From Clostridiaceae bacterium HSG29 (GTDB lineage Bacteria > Bacillota > Clostridia > Peptostreptococcales > Acidaminobacteraceae): a stretch of DNA of 34,586 bases. Below, piece after piece: positions 25,710 through 34,454 of the stretch. Both the position numbers and the translations under genes were made by a program. Position 1 is the first letter of the stretch; the number at the start of each line of letters is the position of its first letter. The notes under the pieces were generated by a model. The model ran no database searches. It was not told where the DNA came from and was given only the letters and a program-made list of their open reading frames with translations. The stretch covers positions 1 to 34,586 of the forward strand of contig JAUCFZ010000010.1 in NCBI GenBank assembly GCA_030377915.1. The letters run 5' to 3'.

Positions 25710-26690
25710 TTAAATATAAAGTTTGTCAATTCCTCTAATTGATACTTCACCATAAAAAATTGCCTCTTCTTCACCCTTTTCATTTAAAACCAATAATTGA
25801 CCTTTTTCATTTATATCAATAACTTCAACTTTTCTAATATTATTTGCATTAATAATATTAACTTCTTTTCCTATAATTATAGATTTTTTTCTACAAATAT
25901 TAAGTGTTTTTTCTATATTTTTTTCATTTATAAATTCTTTTAATAATATATCAAATTTTTTTAAAAAAACTTCTAAAAAATCTCTTAAATTTAGGTCTTT
26001 TCCAGTTTCAATTTTATATGATGTTGCTATAGATGATAATTCATCATTAAACCCAATTTGATTTAAATTTACACCTATTCCTAAAACAAGATAATTTATT
26101 TTACTAAGTTCTGCATTAAGCTCGGTAAGTATACCACATATTTTTTTGCCATTAATAACAATATCATTTGGCCATTTAATTTTTACATCAATATCAGATA
26201 TTTCATTGAAAGTTTCAATAATTGCAGCAGCGCCAATTTGGGTAAATAATGGAGCATCAATAGGCGAAATATCAGGTCTCAATAAATATGACATATAGAG
26301 GCCATCATTAGATTCCCAAACTCTTCCAAGCCTTCCTTTTCCTTTTGTTTGTTTACTGCTTACTGCTAGTAAATTTTTAAAACTATAATTATTTGATTCT
26401 CTTTTTAAAATATCATTTGTTGAATCAATTTCATCATAATAAAATGATTTATCAATAAAATCATATTTTTCAATAATTAATGCAAGCTCAGAATCATTTA
26501 TTCTATGTTCGTTTTCAACTAATCTATATCCTTTTGAAGAAACAGATTCAATATTATACCCTTTTTCTCTTAATTTTTTTATTACTTTCCAAACAGCAGT
26601 CCTTGATACATTTAGCTGAATACTAATTTTTGCACCTGAAAGATATATATCTTTATTAGCCTTTAATAATTTTAATATTTCTTTTTCCAT
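25710..26690 (-). CDS. birA: Bifunctional biotin-protein ligase / biotin repressor
   Basis: 326 residues. An N-terminal winged helix (1-60; SIQLNVSRTAVWKVIKKLR) precedes the biotin ligase domain with KGKGRLGRVWES (biotinyl-AMP loop), YMSYLLRPD, KWPNDIVINGKKICGIL and GIGVNLN, and a small C-terminal SH3-like domain (about 275-326). It attaches biotin to carrier lysines and may repress biotin genes. The likely client is the biotin carrier encoded just upstream at 28004-28402. It leads the birA-coaX-dusB-chemoreceptor-malic-enzyme unit, with its own promoter. Confidence 0.95.
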   Translation of the reverse strand: MEKEILKLLKANKDIYLSGAKISIQLNVSRTAVWKVIKKLREKGYNIESVSSKGYRLVENEHRINDSELALIIEKYDFIDKSFYYDEIDSTNDILKRESNNYSFKNLLAVSSKQTKGKGRLGRVWESNDGLYMSYLLRPDISPIDAPLFTQIGAAAIIETFNEISDIDVKIKWPNDIVINGKKICGILTELNAELSKINYLVLGIGVNLNQIGFNDELSSIATSYKIETGKDLNLRDFLEVFLKKFDILLKEFINEKNIEKTLNICRKKSIIIGKEVNIINANNIRKVEVIDINEKGQLLVLNEKGEEEAIFYGEVSIRGIDKLYI

Positions 26691-26713
26691 AAATCGTCAC
26701 CACCAATAACTTT

Positions 26714-26742
26714 ATTATAATATTTTTCTATTTTTTTTACAA
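26714..26742 (-). promoter_or_regulatory. Promoter of the birA operon
   Basis: On the minus strand TTGTAA (26737-26742), 17 bases, TATAAT (26714-26719), about 25 bases before the birA ATG. The -10 is perfect. It starts immediately after the terminator of the decarboxylase operon. Confidence 0.75.
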
Positions 26743-26744
26743 CC

Positions 26745-26770
26745 AAAAAAGCACCTCTTTCGAGATGCTT
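26745..26770 (-). terminator. Terminator of the methylmalonyl-CoA decarboxylase operon
   Basis: On the minus strand AAGCATCTC-GAAA-GAGGTGCTT is a 9-bp stem with one G-U pair and a GAAA tetraloop, followed by a run of T. It begins six bases after the decarboxylase beta subunit stop. Confidence 0.9.
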
Positions 26771-26776
26771 AATTTG

Positions 26777-27985
26777 TTAGCCAAATAGTGATAATAATAC
26801 TCCAGCTGATACAGCCGATCCAATAACACCGGCAACATTAGGTCCCATTGCATGCATTAATAAGAAATTCGAAGGATTTTCTTGCTGTCCAACTTTTTGA
26901 GATACACGAGCAGCCATTGGTACAGCTGATACTCCTGCAGATCCAATTAAAGGATTAATATCTCCACCTGAAATTTTATTCATAATTTTTGCTAAAATAA
27001 CTCCTGCAGCAGTACCAATTGCAAATGCAAGTACTCCTAAAGCCATAATAGCTATTGTTTTAATATTCAAGAATGCTTCAGCAGTTGCAGTTGCACCAAC
27101 AGAAACTCCCAGGAATATTGTAATAATATTAATCAATGCATTTTTAGCTGTATCTTCTAATCTAGCTACAACGCCTGATTCTTTAAATAAATTACCCAAC
27201 ATTAACATACCAACCAAAGCAGTTGCAGGTGGTACAATTAAAGATACAATTAATGTTGTTGCTATTGGGAAAAGTATCTTTTCTAATTTTGAAACTTTTC
27301 TTAATTGTTTCATTTTGATCATTCTTTCTTCTTTTGTTGTCAAAGCTTTCATAATAGGTGGTTGAATTACTGGAACTAACGCCATATATGAATATGCAGC
27401 AACTGCAATTGCACCTAATAAATGCCCTGCAATTTTTGAAGCTAAGAATATAGCAGTTGGACCATCAGCCCCACCGATTATAGCAATAGCTGCTGCTTCT
27501 TGAGCATTAAATAAACCTGTTCCAATTGCACCAATAAAAGTAGTATAGATACCAAACTGAGCAGCTGCACCTAATAATAATGATTTAGGGTTAGCAATCA
27601 ATGGACCAAAGTCTGTCATTGCACCAATACCTAAAAATATAATTGGTGGAAACAATCCTAAGTGATCACCTTGATAGAAATACCATAATAATCCACCTGG
27701 TTGTGTTGTTTCGAACATTCCATTATAAACATTTGAACTCATTGTTGAACCCATTACGCCATGAGCTTGATTAACAGTTTCAACTAAAGGTCCTTGCATT
27801 AAACCTGCTAAAGGCAAGTTCGTTAACATCATACCAAAAGCAATTGGTAATAATAATAAAGGTTCAAATTCTTTTCTAATAGCTAAATATAAAAGTAAGA
27901 AAGAAATCAAAAGCATTATAATCTGCTGAAATGTAATTGCAGCAAATCCAGTGCTTTGTAAGAAATCAATAAAAGCTTGTGCCAT
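26777..27985 (-). CDS. mmdB: Sodium-pumping decarboxylase beta subunit
   Basis: 402 residues, OadB/GcdB/MmdB family. A very hydrophobic protein with about ten membrane spans; it decarboxylates the carboxybiotin and couples this to Na+ export. Conserved [14 protein letters not shown] (near residue 170) carries the membrane Asp needed for Na+ coupling, and [18 protein letters not shown] plus [18 protein letters not shown] mark the second ion-binding region. It is complete. The neighbouring alpha subunit and epimerase make methylmalonyl-CoA the likely substrate rather than oxaloacetate or glutaconyl-CoA. Confidence 0.95.
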   Translation of the reverse strand: MAQAFIDFLQSTGFAAITFQQIIMLLISFLLLYLAIRKEFEPLLLLPIAFGMMLTNLPLAGLMQGPLVETVNQAHGVMGSTMSSNVYNGMFETTQPGGLLWYFYQGDHLGLFPPIIFLGIGAMTDFGPLIANPKSLLLGAAAQFGIYTTFIGAIGTGLFNAQEAAAIAIIGGADGPTAIFLASKIAGHLLGAIAVAAYSYMALVPVIQPPIMKALTTKEERMIKMKQLRKVSKLEKILFPIATTLIVSLIVPPATALVGMLMLGNLFKESGVVARLEDTAKNALINIITIFLGVSVGATATAEAFLNIKTIAIMALGVLAFAIGTAAGVILAKIMNKISGGDINPLIGSAGVSAVPMAARVSQKVGQQENPSNFLLMHAMGPNVAGVIGSAVSAGVLLSLFG

Positions 27986-28003
27986 AAACTATCTCCTTCC
28001 TAT

Positions 28004-28402
28004 TTACGCTATTACAACTAAAACTTCACCAGAATCAACAGAATCGCCATTATTAATATTAATTGCTTTAACAACGCCATCTACATCAGATGCAATTTCG
28101 TTTTCCATTTTCATTGCTTCTAAAACTAATAATACATCTCCGCTGCTTACAGTATCTCCCTCAGCAACTTTTAAACTTAAAATTGTTCCAGGCATTGGAG
28201 CTTCTATTCCGTGTCCACCAGCTGGAGCTGCTTTTGCAGCTTTTTTAGGAGCTGCTTTTGGTGCTGCTTTCTTTGGAGCTGCTTTTGGTGCTGCTGGTGC
28301 AGCAACTGGTGCAGCAACCGGTGCAGATGAAGCACCATTTCCTAACTCTTCTACCTCTACATCATATGAATTTCCATTTACAGATATTCTGAATTTTTTC
28401 AT
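28004..28402 (-). CDS. mmdC: Biotin carboxyl carrier subunit of the decarboxylase
   Basis: 132 residues. A short N-terminal strand region (1-21) is followed by a flexible linker (about 24-61) built of repeated Ala, Pro and Lys units such as APKKAAPK, then a biotinyl domain with the motif EAMKMEN, biotinylated at Lys98, 34 residues before the C-terminus. It carries CO2 from the alpha subunit to the membrane beta subunit. The linker gives a GC-richer, repetitive DNA stretch at about 28210-28330 that can recombine or slip. It starts 18 bases after the delta subunit gene's stop. Confidence 0.95.
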   Translation of the reverse strand: MKKFRISVNGNSYDVEVEELGNGASSAPVAAPVAAPAAPKAAPKKAAPKAAPKKAAKAAPAGGHGIEAPMPGTILSLKVAEGDTVSSGDVLLVLEAMKMENEIASDVDGVVKAININNGDSVDSGEVLVVIA

Positions 28403-28420
28403 TGTTGTTGTCCCTCCAGA

Positions 28421-28837
28421 TTAATTTAATTTCGAATTAACTTGATTAATTCTTCCTACTACTCCCCAAGTTGGTGTATCTTCACTTACTCTTACAATAT
28501 TTCTAACAATAATGTTATCAACTGAAGTTTTTAAACTAGAAGCAATTGCTGCAGAAATAACAGCTATTAATTCTTCATCATTTGTCTCTTCATACACTTC
28601 TTCAACTTCAACTTTTTTATTCTCAGTAGCTTTTACTACTTTTATTTTTGTATCACCTTTGTTCTCAATATTTTGAACAATTTTTGTTAATATAACTGCC
28701 ATTCCCCAAATAATTATTAAAGCAACAAAAGTAATTCCCATTCCTAAAATAGTTGTTTGAACAGCAGCCATAACTTTTTCACTTGTTGTCATTTTATCAA
28801 GTAAATTTGGATCTGCTAATCTATCTAATAAAGTCAT
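28421..28837 (-). CDS. mmdD: Decarboxylase delta/gamma subunit (OadG family)
   Basis: 138 residues with a single membrane helix (about 27-52) and a charged cytoplasmic tail ending in EELIAVISAAIASSL and WGVVGRINQ. This is the layout of the small anchoring subunit (OadG/MmdD) that holds the carboxyltransferase to the membrane complex. Sequence conservation in this family is low, so context carries part of the call. It is twelve bases from mmdA. Confidence 0.85.
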   Translation of the reverse strand: MTLLDRLADPNLLDKMTTSEKVMAAVQTTILGMGITFVALIIIWGMAVILTKIVQNIENKGDTKIKVVKATENKKVEVEEVYEETNDEELIAVISAAIASSLKTSVDNIIVRNIVRVSEDTPTWGVVGRINQVNSKLN

Positions 28838-28848
28838 TTAATCACTCC

Positions 28849-30396
28849 TTATAATGGAATATTGCCGTGTTTTTTATTTGGATGATTTACTGTTTTTGAA
28901 GAAAGCATATCAAAAGCATCCACTAATCTTGCTCTTGTTGTACTTGGTTCAATAACATCATCTACAAAGCCTCTTTCAGCTGCTTTATAAGGTGTTGCAA
29001 ATTCATCTTCATATTCTGCTATTTTTTGTTTTCTAGTTTCTTCAGGATTTTCAGAATCGCCAATATCTCTTCTAAAGATAATATTTGCTGCTCCTTTTGC
29101 TCCCATTACTGCAACTTCAGCAGTTGGCCATGCAAGAACTAAATCTGCTCCTAATTCTTTTGAACACATTGCTAAATAAGATCCGCCGTAAGCTTTTCTT
29201 AAAATAACAGTGATTAATGGAACTGTAGCTTCTGAATATGCATAAAGTAATTTAGCACCATGTCTAATTATTCCACCAAATTCTTGAGTAGTTCCTGGTA
29301 AGAATCCTGGTACATCTTCTAAAGTTAAAATTGGAACATTGAATACATCACAAGTTCTAACAAATTTTGCAGCTTTATCAGATGCATTAATATCTAAACA
29401 ACCAGCTAATATTTTAGGTTGGTTTGCTACAACACCAATAGATTTGCCATTAATTCTAATAAATCCAGTTACAATGTTTTTAGCAAATTTTTCTTGATAT
29501 TCAAAGAAATCTCCATCATCAGCTAAAATTTTAATAACATCTTTAATTTCATAAGGCTTATTTGGATTTGCTGGAATTATATCATTTAATTCTATATTTT
29601 TTCTATTAATATCATCATTTGTTGGTACAGTTGGTGCAACTTCTAAATTGTTTGATGGAAGGAAATCAATTAAACGTCTGATTTCTGAAAAACATTCTTC
29701 CTCACTATTAGTTAAATAATGTGCAACACCTGATTTTGCATTATGAGTTAATCCGCCACCTAATTCTTCAGCAGAAACAATCTCACCTGTAACAGCTTGT
29801 ATTACTTGAGGTCCAGTAATAAACATCTTAGAAGTTTTATCTACCATAAAGATGAAATCAGTTAATGCTGGTGAATAAACTGCCCCACCTGCACAAGGTC
29901 CCATAATTACTGAAATCTGTGGAATAACTCCTGATGCTAAAGTATTTTTATAAAAAATCTTTCCATATCCAGAAAGTGCATCAACAGCTTCTTGAATTCT
30001 AGCTCCACCCGAATCATTAATTCCAATAACTGGTGCACCCATTTTCATTGCATTATCAAGAACTTTAACAATTTTGTTTGCGTGCATTTCACCAAGTGAT
30101 CCACCTAAAACAGTAAAATCTTGTGAATATGCATAAACAAGTCTTCCGTTTATTTTACCATAGCCAGCAACTACACCATCAGCATGAGCTTCTTTTTTAT
30201 CTAAACCGAAATTAACTCCACGATGCTTTACAAACATGTCTAATTCAACAAATGAACTTTCGTCAAATAACATATTCATTCTTTCTCTTGCTGTATTTTT
30301 TCCTTTTGCATGTTGTTTCTCAATTGCTTTCTCGCCACCACCACTTTGGATTTTAGCTTTACGATCAAATAAATCTTGTAGCTTATCAATAGCCAT
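28849..30396 (-). CDS. mmdA: Methylmalonyl-CoA decarboxylase alpha subunit (carboxyltransferase)
   Basis: 515 residues, the biotin-dependent carboxyltransferase fold with two crotonase-like halves. It transfers the carboxyl group of methylmalonyl-CoA to carrier biotin. GKNTARERMNMLFD near the N-terminus, INDSGGARIQEAV, MGPCAGGAVYSPALTDF (CoA oxyanion region) and the second-half GFLPGTTQEFGGIIRHGAKLLYA and KAYGGSYLAM motifs are complete. PCCB-type carboxylase subunits look alike, but the neighbouring beta and delta pump subunits and the lack of a biotin carboxylase gene support a decarboxylase. Confidence 0.95.
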   Translation of the reverse strand: MAIDKLQDLFDRKAKIQSGGGEKAIEKQHAKGKNTARERMNMLFDESSFVELDMFVKHRGVNFGLDKKEAHADGVVAGYGKINGRLVYAYSQDFTVLGGSLGEMHANKIVKVLDNAMKMGAPVIGINDSGGARIQEAVDALSGYGKIFYKNTLASGVIPQISVIMGPCAGGAVYSPALTDFIFMVDKTSKMFITGPQVIQAVTGEIVSAEELGGGLTHNAKSGVAHYLTNSEEECFSEIRRLIDFLPSNNLEVAPTVPTNDDINRKNIELNDIIPANPNKPYEIKDVIKILADDGDFFEYQEKFAKNIVTGFIRINGKSIGVVANQPKILAGCLDINASDKAAKFVRTCDVFNVPILTLEDVPGFLPGTTQEFGGIIRHGAKLLYAYSEATVPLITVILRKAYGGSYLAMCSKELGADLVLAWPTAEVAVMGAKGAANIIFRRDIGDSENPEETRKQKIAEYEDEFATPYKAAERGFVDDVIEPSTTRARLVDAFDMLSSKTVNHPNKKHGNIPL

Positions 30397-30409
30397 AAAT
30401 ATCCTCCTA

Positions 30410-30811
30410 TTATCTTTCTGTTAACTCTACAAGTACTCTATGAGAACTTTTAGGATGAACAAATGCGATTTTCGCCCCACCTGCTCCATATCTAGGTTCT
30501 TTATCAATCATTCTCATACCTTTTGACTCCATATACTCAATTGCTTCTTTAATATTTTCTACTTTAAAAGCAACATGTTGTAATCCTTCACCGTTTTTTT
30601 CAATAAATTTTGCAATTGGTCCATCTTCAGTAGTTGATTCTAATAATTCAACTTCGCTGTCACCAACTGGTAAAAAAGCAACTTTTACTTTTTGTTCTTC
30701 AACAATTTCAGTTCCGCCAACTTCTAAACCAAGTACATCTCTATAGAAAGTTATTGTTTCTTCCAAATTTTTTACCGCAATACCAATATGGTCAATTTTC
30801 AATGCTTTCAT
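30410..30811 (-). CDS. mce: Methylmalonyl-CoA epimerase
   Basis: 133 residues, VOC fold with two beta-alpha-beta-beta-beta units. It converts the (R) and (S) forms of methylmalonyl-CoA, joining the mutase to the decarboxylase. Metal ligands are visible: His7 in DHIGIAV, the His in GLQHVAF and the Glu in LVELTE near the C-terminus. It is thirteen bases before mmdA. The 108-base gap to meaB (30812-30919) is larger than others in the cluster and holds only a weak promoter-like sequence. Confidence 0.94.
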   Translation of the reverse strand: MKALKIDHIGIAVKNLEETITFYRDVLGLEVGGTEIVEEQKVKVAFLPVGDSEVELLESTTEDGPIAKFIEKNGEGLQHVAFKVENIKEAIEYMESKGMRMIDKEPRYGAGGAKIAFVHPKSSHRVLVELTER

Positions 30812-30919
30812 AATTCCCCCTTAGCATAAATTTTATCAGTCATTTCCCAATATGTATATAAATTAAAAAATGTATTTCGCGTTTTTATTTAATATTTTTA
30901 ACCATATACAAATTTCACT

Positions 30920-31852
30920 TTATTTTTTTAATTCATTAATTATAATTTCACTTGCTGTATATGGATTTTCTATTCTTAATGCAACTTTATGAGATAAATC
31001 TTCAAGAAGCTGATGTTTTTCATCATTATTAATAACTCTTTCCATAATTTCTTTCCTAACTAATGAAAGTATTTCATTTTTCACATTTGCTTTTCTTTCT
31101 AAATGATATAAATTGCTCTCCAATAAATAATCTCTATGTTCAAATATTTTCTCAAGTAAAACATCAACATTTTCATCTTTTATTGCAGAAACAAGCGTAA
31201 CAGATGGTCGCCAATCTTTTTTAGAAAAATCAAGCATCATGTCGATTTCTCTTTTTGTTCTTTTTGCCCCATCTCTATCAGATTTATTTACAGCAAAAAC
31301 ATTACCTATTTCCATAACTCCAGCTTTAATTGCTTGAATATCATCGCCTAAACCCGGAACCATAACCATAAGCGTTGTATCTGCACTTTTCATAACTTCA
31401 ACTTCAGACTGACCTACTCCAACTGTTTCAAGAAAAATATATTCACATCCATATGCATCAAGTACTGTTACTGCAGCAGAAGTTGCATCACTTAATCCAC
31501 CTAAATGTCCTCTAGCACCCATGCTTCTAATAAACACACCACTATCAGTATTCAAATCTCCCATTCTAACTCTATCACCTAAAATAGCTCCTCCTGTAAA
31601 AGGGCTTGTAGGATCTACAGCAATAATACCTATTTTTTTATCTTCTTTTCGAAGCAATTTAACAAGTTTGTCTGTAAGAGTACTTTTTCCAGAACCAGGA
31701 GGCCCAGTAATCCCAATTACATAGGCCTTCCCCGTTTCTTTATATATTTTCTTTAGGTCTTCGTTTACTCCGTTTACATTATTTTCAACATGTGATATTA
31801 ATCTTGCACACGCACGCTTATCACCTGCAAATAATCTTTCAACCAAGTCCAT
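30920..31852 (-). CDS. meaB: Methylmalonyl-CoA mutase-associated GTPase MeaB
   Basis: 310 residues, G3E-type P-loop GTPase that loads and protects the B12 mutase. Walker A GPPGSGKST (50-58), VDPTSPFTGGAILGDRVRM, the metal-binding ETVGVGQSEVEV and the base-specificity motif NKSD are all present, with a C-terminal dimerisation helix. It was formerly called ArgK-like; the position next to the two mutase genes (one base from the small subunit) settles the role. Confidence 0.96.
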   Translation of the reverse strand: MDLVERLFAGDKRACARLISHVENNVNGVNEDLKKIYKETGKAYVIGITGPPGSGKSTLTDKLVKLLRKEDKKIGIIAVDPTSPFTGGAILGDRVRMGDLNTDSGVFIRSMGARGHLGGLSDATSAAVTVLDAYGCEYIFLETVGVGQSEVEVMKSADTTLMVMVPGLGDDIQAIKAGVMEIGNVFAVNKSDRDGAKRTKREIDMMLDFSKKDWRPSVTLVSAIKDENVDVLLEKIFEHRDYLLESNLYHLERKANVKNEILSLVRKEIMERVINNDEKHQLLEDLSHKVALRIENPYTASEIIINELKK

Positions 31853-31853
31853 A

Positions 31854-32246
31854 TTATTTCCTTACATTAGTCTTGATATAATCAATTGTTACCGTTGTTG
31901 GCGTACCAGGAGTAAATATTGCAGAAACTCCATTCTCTTTTAAGAAAGGTATATCATCATCAGGAATTACACCGCCACCAATAAATAATATATCTTCTGC
32001 ATTTTCTTCTTTCAATTTTTCAGAAATTTTTGGAAGCAATGTATTATGTGCTCCAGATAAAATACTTACAGCAATACAATCAACATCTTCTTCAATTGCA
32101 GCATTTACAATTTGATCAACTGTTTGTCTTAAACCAGTATAAATAACTTCCATTCCAGCATCTCTTAATGCTCTAGCAATAACCTTCGCACCTCTATCAT
32201 GTCCATCTAATCCTGGCTTTGCTACTAAAACTCTAATCGGTCTCAC
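31854..32246 (-). CDS. mcmA2: Methylmalonyl-CoA mutase small subunit (B12-binding)
   Basis: 130 residues, only the cobalamin-binding Rossmann domain. [13 protein letters not shown] contains the His that replaces dimethylbenzimidazole as lower cobalt ligand (DxHxxG), followed by [10 protein letters not shown] and [11 protein letters not shown]. It pairs with the separate large subunit, the split form seen in archaea and some anaerobes. It starts with GTG after GGAGG and lies 15 bases from the large subunit gene. Confidence 0.95.
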   Translation of the reverse strand: MRPIRVLVAKPGLDGHDRGAKVIARALRDAGMEVIYTGLRQTVDQIVNAAIEEDVDCIAVSILSGAHNTLLPKISEKLKEENAEDILFIGGGVIPDDDIPFLKENGVSAIFTPGTPTTVTIDYIKTNVRK

Positions 32247-32261
32247 AATTTACCTCCTATT

Positions 32262-33938
32262 TTATAATTTAACAGATTGCTGATATTCACCAAATACATT
32301 TCTCATAACATCTGAAATTTCTCCAAGTGTTGCATATGCTTTAACTGCATCAAGAATATATGGCATAACATTTTCATCGCTTTTACATACTTCTTCAAGT
32401 TTTGATAATGTATTTTCAACATCTTCAGAATTTCTTCTATCTTTTAAATCTTCTATTTGATTTCTTTGTTTAACTTCTACTGCAGGGTCAACACGTAATA
32501 ATCCTGTTGGTGGCTCTTCTTCAACCATAAATTTATTCATACCAACGATTACTATATCGCCATTTTCAACATCTTTTTGATAATTATATGCAGCATCCAT
32601 GATTTCTTGTTGAATATACCCATTATCTATAGCAGCTGGTGCTCCACCAAGATCATCAATCTTCTTAATATATTCCATTGCTTCTTTTTCGATTTCGCTT
32701 GTTTTAGCTTCAATGTAATAAGATCCAGCTAAAGGATCAGAAGTATTTGTAACTCCACTCTCATGCGCAACAATTTGTTGCGTTCTAAGTGCAGTTCTTA
32801 CTGATGTTTCACTTGGTAATGCCAATGCCTCATCTTTTGAATTTGTATGAAGTGATTGAGTACCACCCATAACAGCAGCCAATGTTTGAATCGCAACTCT
32901 AACTACATTATTTTCAGGTTGTTGAGCAGTTAATGTTGATCCACCTGTTTGCGTATGGAACTTCATAATCATTGAGTTAGCTTTTTTTGCACCAAATCTT
33001 TCTTTCATAATTGTTGCCCATAATCTTCTAGCAGCTCTATATTTAGCTACTTCTTCTAATAAATCATTATGTGCATTAAAGAAGAATGATAATCTTGGAG
33101 CAAATGTATCTATATCTAATCCAGCTTTTAAAGCTGCTTCTACATATGCAATACCATCAGCTAAAGTAAATCCAACTTCTTGTGATGCTGTTGAACCTGC
33201 TTCTCTAATATGATATCCAGAAATACTGATTGTATTCCACTTAGGAACGTTTTCCGAACAATATTCAAAAATATCTGTTATTAATCTCATTGAAGGCTCT
33301 GTTGGATAAATATATGTTCCTCTTGCAATATACTCTTTTAAAATATCATTTTGAATAGTACCACGAAGTTTATCTGCACTTACACCTTGTTTTTCAGCAA
33401 CTGCAATATACATAGCTAAAAGTACACCGGCAGGAGCATTTATTGTCATTGATGTTGAAACTTTGTCTAATGGAATTCCATCAAATAAAACTTCCATATC
33501 TGCTAAAGAATCTATTGCAACTCCAACTTTTCCTACTTCTCCGTTAGCCAATTCATGATTCGAATCATAGCCTATTTGAGTTGGTAAGTCAAAAGCAACA
33601 CTTAATCCACTTGATCCTTGTTCAACTAAATACTTATATCTTTTATTTGATTCTTCTGCTGTAGCAAAACCAGCATACATTCTCATTGTCCAAAATCTAC
33701 CTCTGTGCATTGAACCATAAGCGCCTCTTGTATATGGGTATTCCCCTGGAAGGCCAATCTCTTTTTCATAGTTCATACCATCAAGATCAAGTGGTGTATA
33801 AACCCTATTTACTTCTTTTCCTGATCCTGAATGAAAAACTTCTTTACGCTCAGGTCTTTTCTCCAATAATTTTTCTGTTTTTTCATCAAAATTCTTCTTG
33901 CTCTCTTTTAAACTTGCAAGTACATCCTCACGGAACAT
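32262..33938 (-). CDS. mcmA1: Methylmalonyl-CoA mutase large subunit
   Basis: 558 residues from the ATG at 33936-33938, which has AAGGAGG upstream; an earlier in-frame ATG 33 bases away has none. It is the TIM-barrel catalytic part, interconverting succinyl-CoA and methylmalonyl-CoA. [21 protein letters not shown] (start of the substrate channel), [38 protein letters not shown] and [18 protein letters not shown] are hallmark motifs, including the catalytic His of SGYHIRE. There is no B12 domain at the C-terminus; it is encoded next door. A palindromic site lies 42 bases upstream. Confidence 0.97.
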   Translation of the reverse strand: MFREDVLASLKESKKNFDEKTEKLLEKRPERKEVFHSGSGKEVNRVYTPLDLDGMNYEKEIGLPGEYPYTRGAYGSMHRGRFWTMRMYAGFATAEESNKRYKYLVEQGSSGLSVAFDLPTQIGYDSNHELANGEVGKVGVAIDSLADMEVLFDGIPLDKVSTSMTINAPAGVLLAMYIAVAEKQGVSADKLRGTIQNDILKEYIARGTYIYPTEPSMRLITDIFEYCSENVPKWNTISISGYHIREAGSTASQEVGFTLADGIAYVEAALKAGLDIDTFAPRLSFFFNAHNDLLEEVAKYRAARRLWATIMKERFGAKKANSMIMKFHTQTGGSTLTAQQPENNVVRVAIQTLAAVMGGTQSLHTNSKDEALALPSETSVRTALRTQQIVAHESGVTNTSDPLAGSYYIEAKTSEIEKEAMEYIKKIDDLGGAPAAIDNGYIQQEIMDAAYNYQKDVENGDIVIVGMNKFMVEEEPPTGLLRVDPAVEVKQRNQIEDLKDRRNSEDVENTLSKLEEVCKSDENVMPYILDAVKAYATLGEISDVMRNVFGEYQQSVKL

Positions 33939-33979
33939 AATTTTCCTCCTTATTAAATAACTTAATATCAATAGTAGAA

Positions 33980-34005
33980 TACCACACTTTTAACACTTTG
34001 TGGTA
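33980..34005. promoter_or_regulatory. Inverted repeat upstream of the mutase operon
   Basis: TACCACA (33980-33986) and TGTGGTA (33999-34005) form a perfect 7-bp inverted repeat with a 12-base AT-rich centre. It lies 42 bases before the mutase ATG where a promoter is expected, so it may be an operator. It has no U-tract and does not look like a terminator. No clear -35/-10 pair is visible; the regulator is unknown. Confidence 0.5.
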
Positions 34006-34067
34006 AAAAAATGTTAAATATAATTGTATACATCAATACATGAATAATGCCACATATAATCCTTATA

Positions 34068-34454
34068 TTAATTGAATTGACTCATAAACTTTTCAAAATC
34101 AATTATATATCTTGAATGATATCCTTCTCCAATTTTCTTTTCTTCATCAAAAGCTTCAACTTTAAATAAAAGTTTCTTACCTTCAATTTCAATAAGTTCA
34201 GAAACAGCTCTAACTTTTTGTCCCATTTTAGTTGCAGCAATATGTTTAACATCTAAATGAATTCCAACTGTAGAGTATTTTTCACCAATTATTGAATCTA
34301 CACAATTAAGTGCTGAATTTTCAATTAATCCAATCATTGCAGGTGTTGAAAAAACATAAAGCGTTCCACTTCCATAAGCTGCAGCAGTGTGTTTTTCTTC
34401 AACCACAAAACTTGATTCATTTTTCATTCCAATCTTCAAATTAAATTTATTCAT
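34068..34454 (-). CDS. FlK-like (hot-dog) acyl-CoA thioesterase family protein
   Basis: 128 residues, a single hot-dog domain. GSGTLYVFSTPAMIGLIE and VGIHLDVKHIAAT resemble the fluoroacetyl-CoA thioesterase family; Thr37, Glu45 and His71 fall in the positions of the FlK catalytic triad Thr42/Glu50/His76 with a constant offset of five. Such proteins hydrolyse short acyl-CoA esters in the cytoplasm, but the substrate here is not known. It lies 130 bases upstream of the mutase gene in the same direction, which suggests a role with propionyl- or methylmalonyl-CoA (inference). AGGAG precedes the ATG. The 132 bases before it, to the window end, are AT-rich with no clear feature. Confidence 0.85.
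   Translation of the reverse strand: MNKFNLKIGMKNESSFVVEEKHTAAAYGSGTLYVFSTPAMIGLIENSALNCVDSIIGEKYSTVGIHLDVKHIAATKMGQKVRAVSELIEIEGKKLLFKVEAFDEEKKIGEGYHSRYIIDFEKFMSQFN

Noticed and set aside
28210-28330. Short repeats as a CRISPR or minisatellite
   Set aside because: They are codon repeats for the Ala/Pro/Lys linker of the biotin carrier, with no spacer structure.
27951-28424. Open plus-strand frame of 157 codons
   Set aside because: It is the exact antisense of the biotin carrier gene; its length comes from the Ala/Pro/Lys linker repeats, and it has no ribosome-binding site.
28849-30396. Propionyl-CoA or acetyl-CoA carboxylase instead of a decarboxylase
   Set aside because: No biotin carboxylase gene is present, and the membrane beta and delta subunits of sodium-pumping decarboxylases follow directly.
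34026-34041. Short inverted repeat TGTAT-N6-ATACA as terminator of the thioesterase gene
   Set aside because: A 5-bp AT stem without a U-tract is too weak to be called a terminator.
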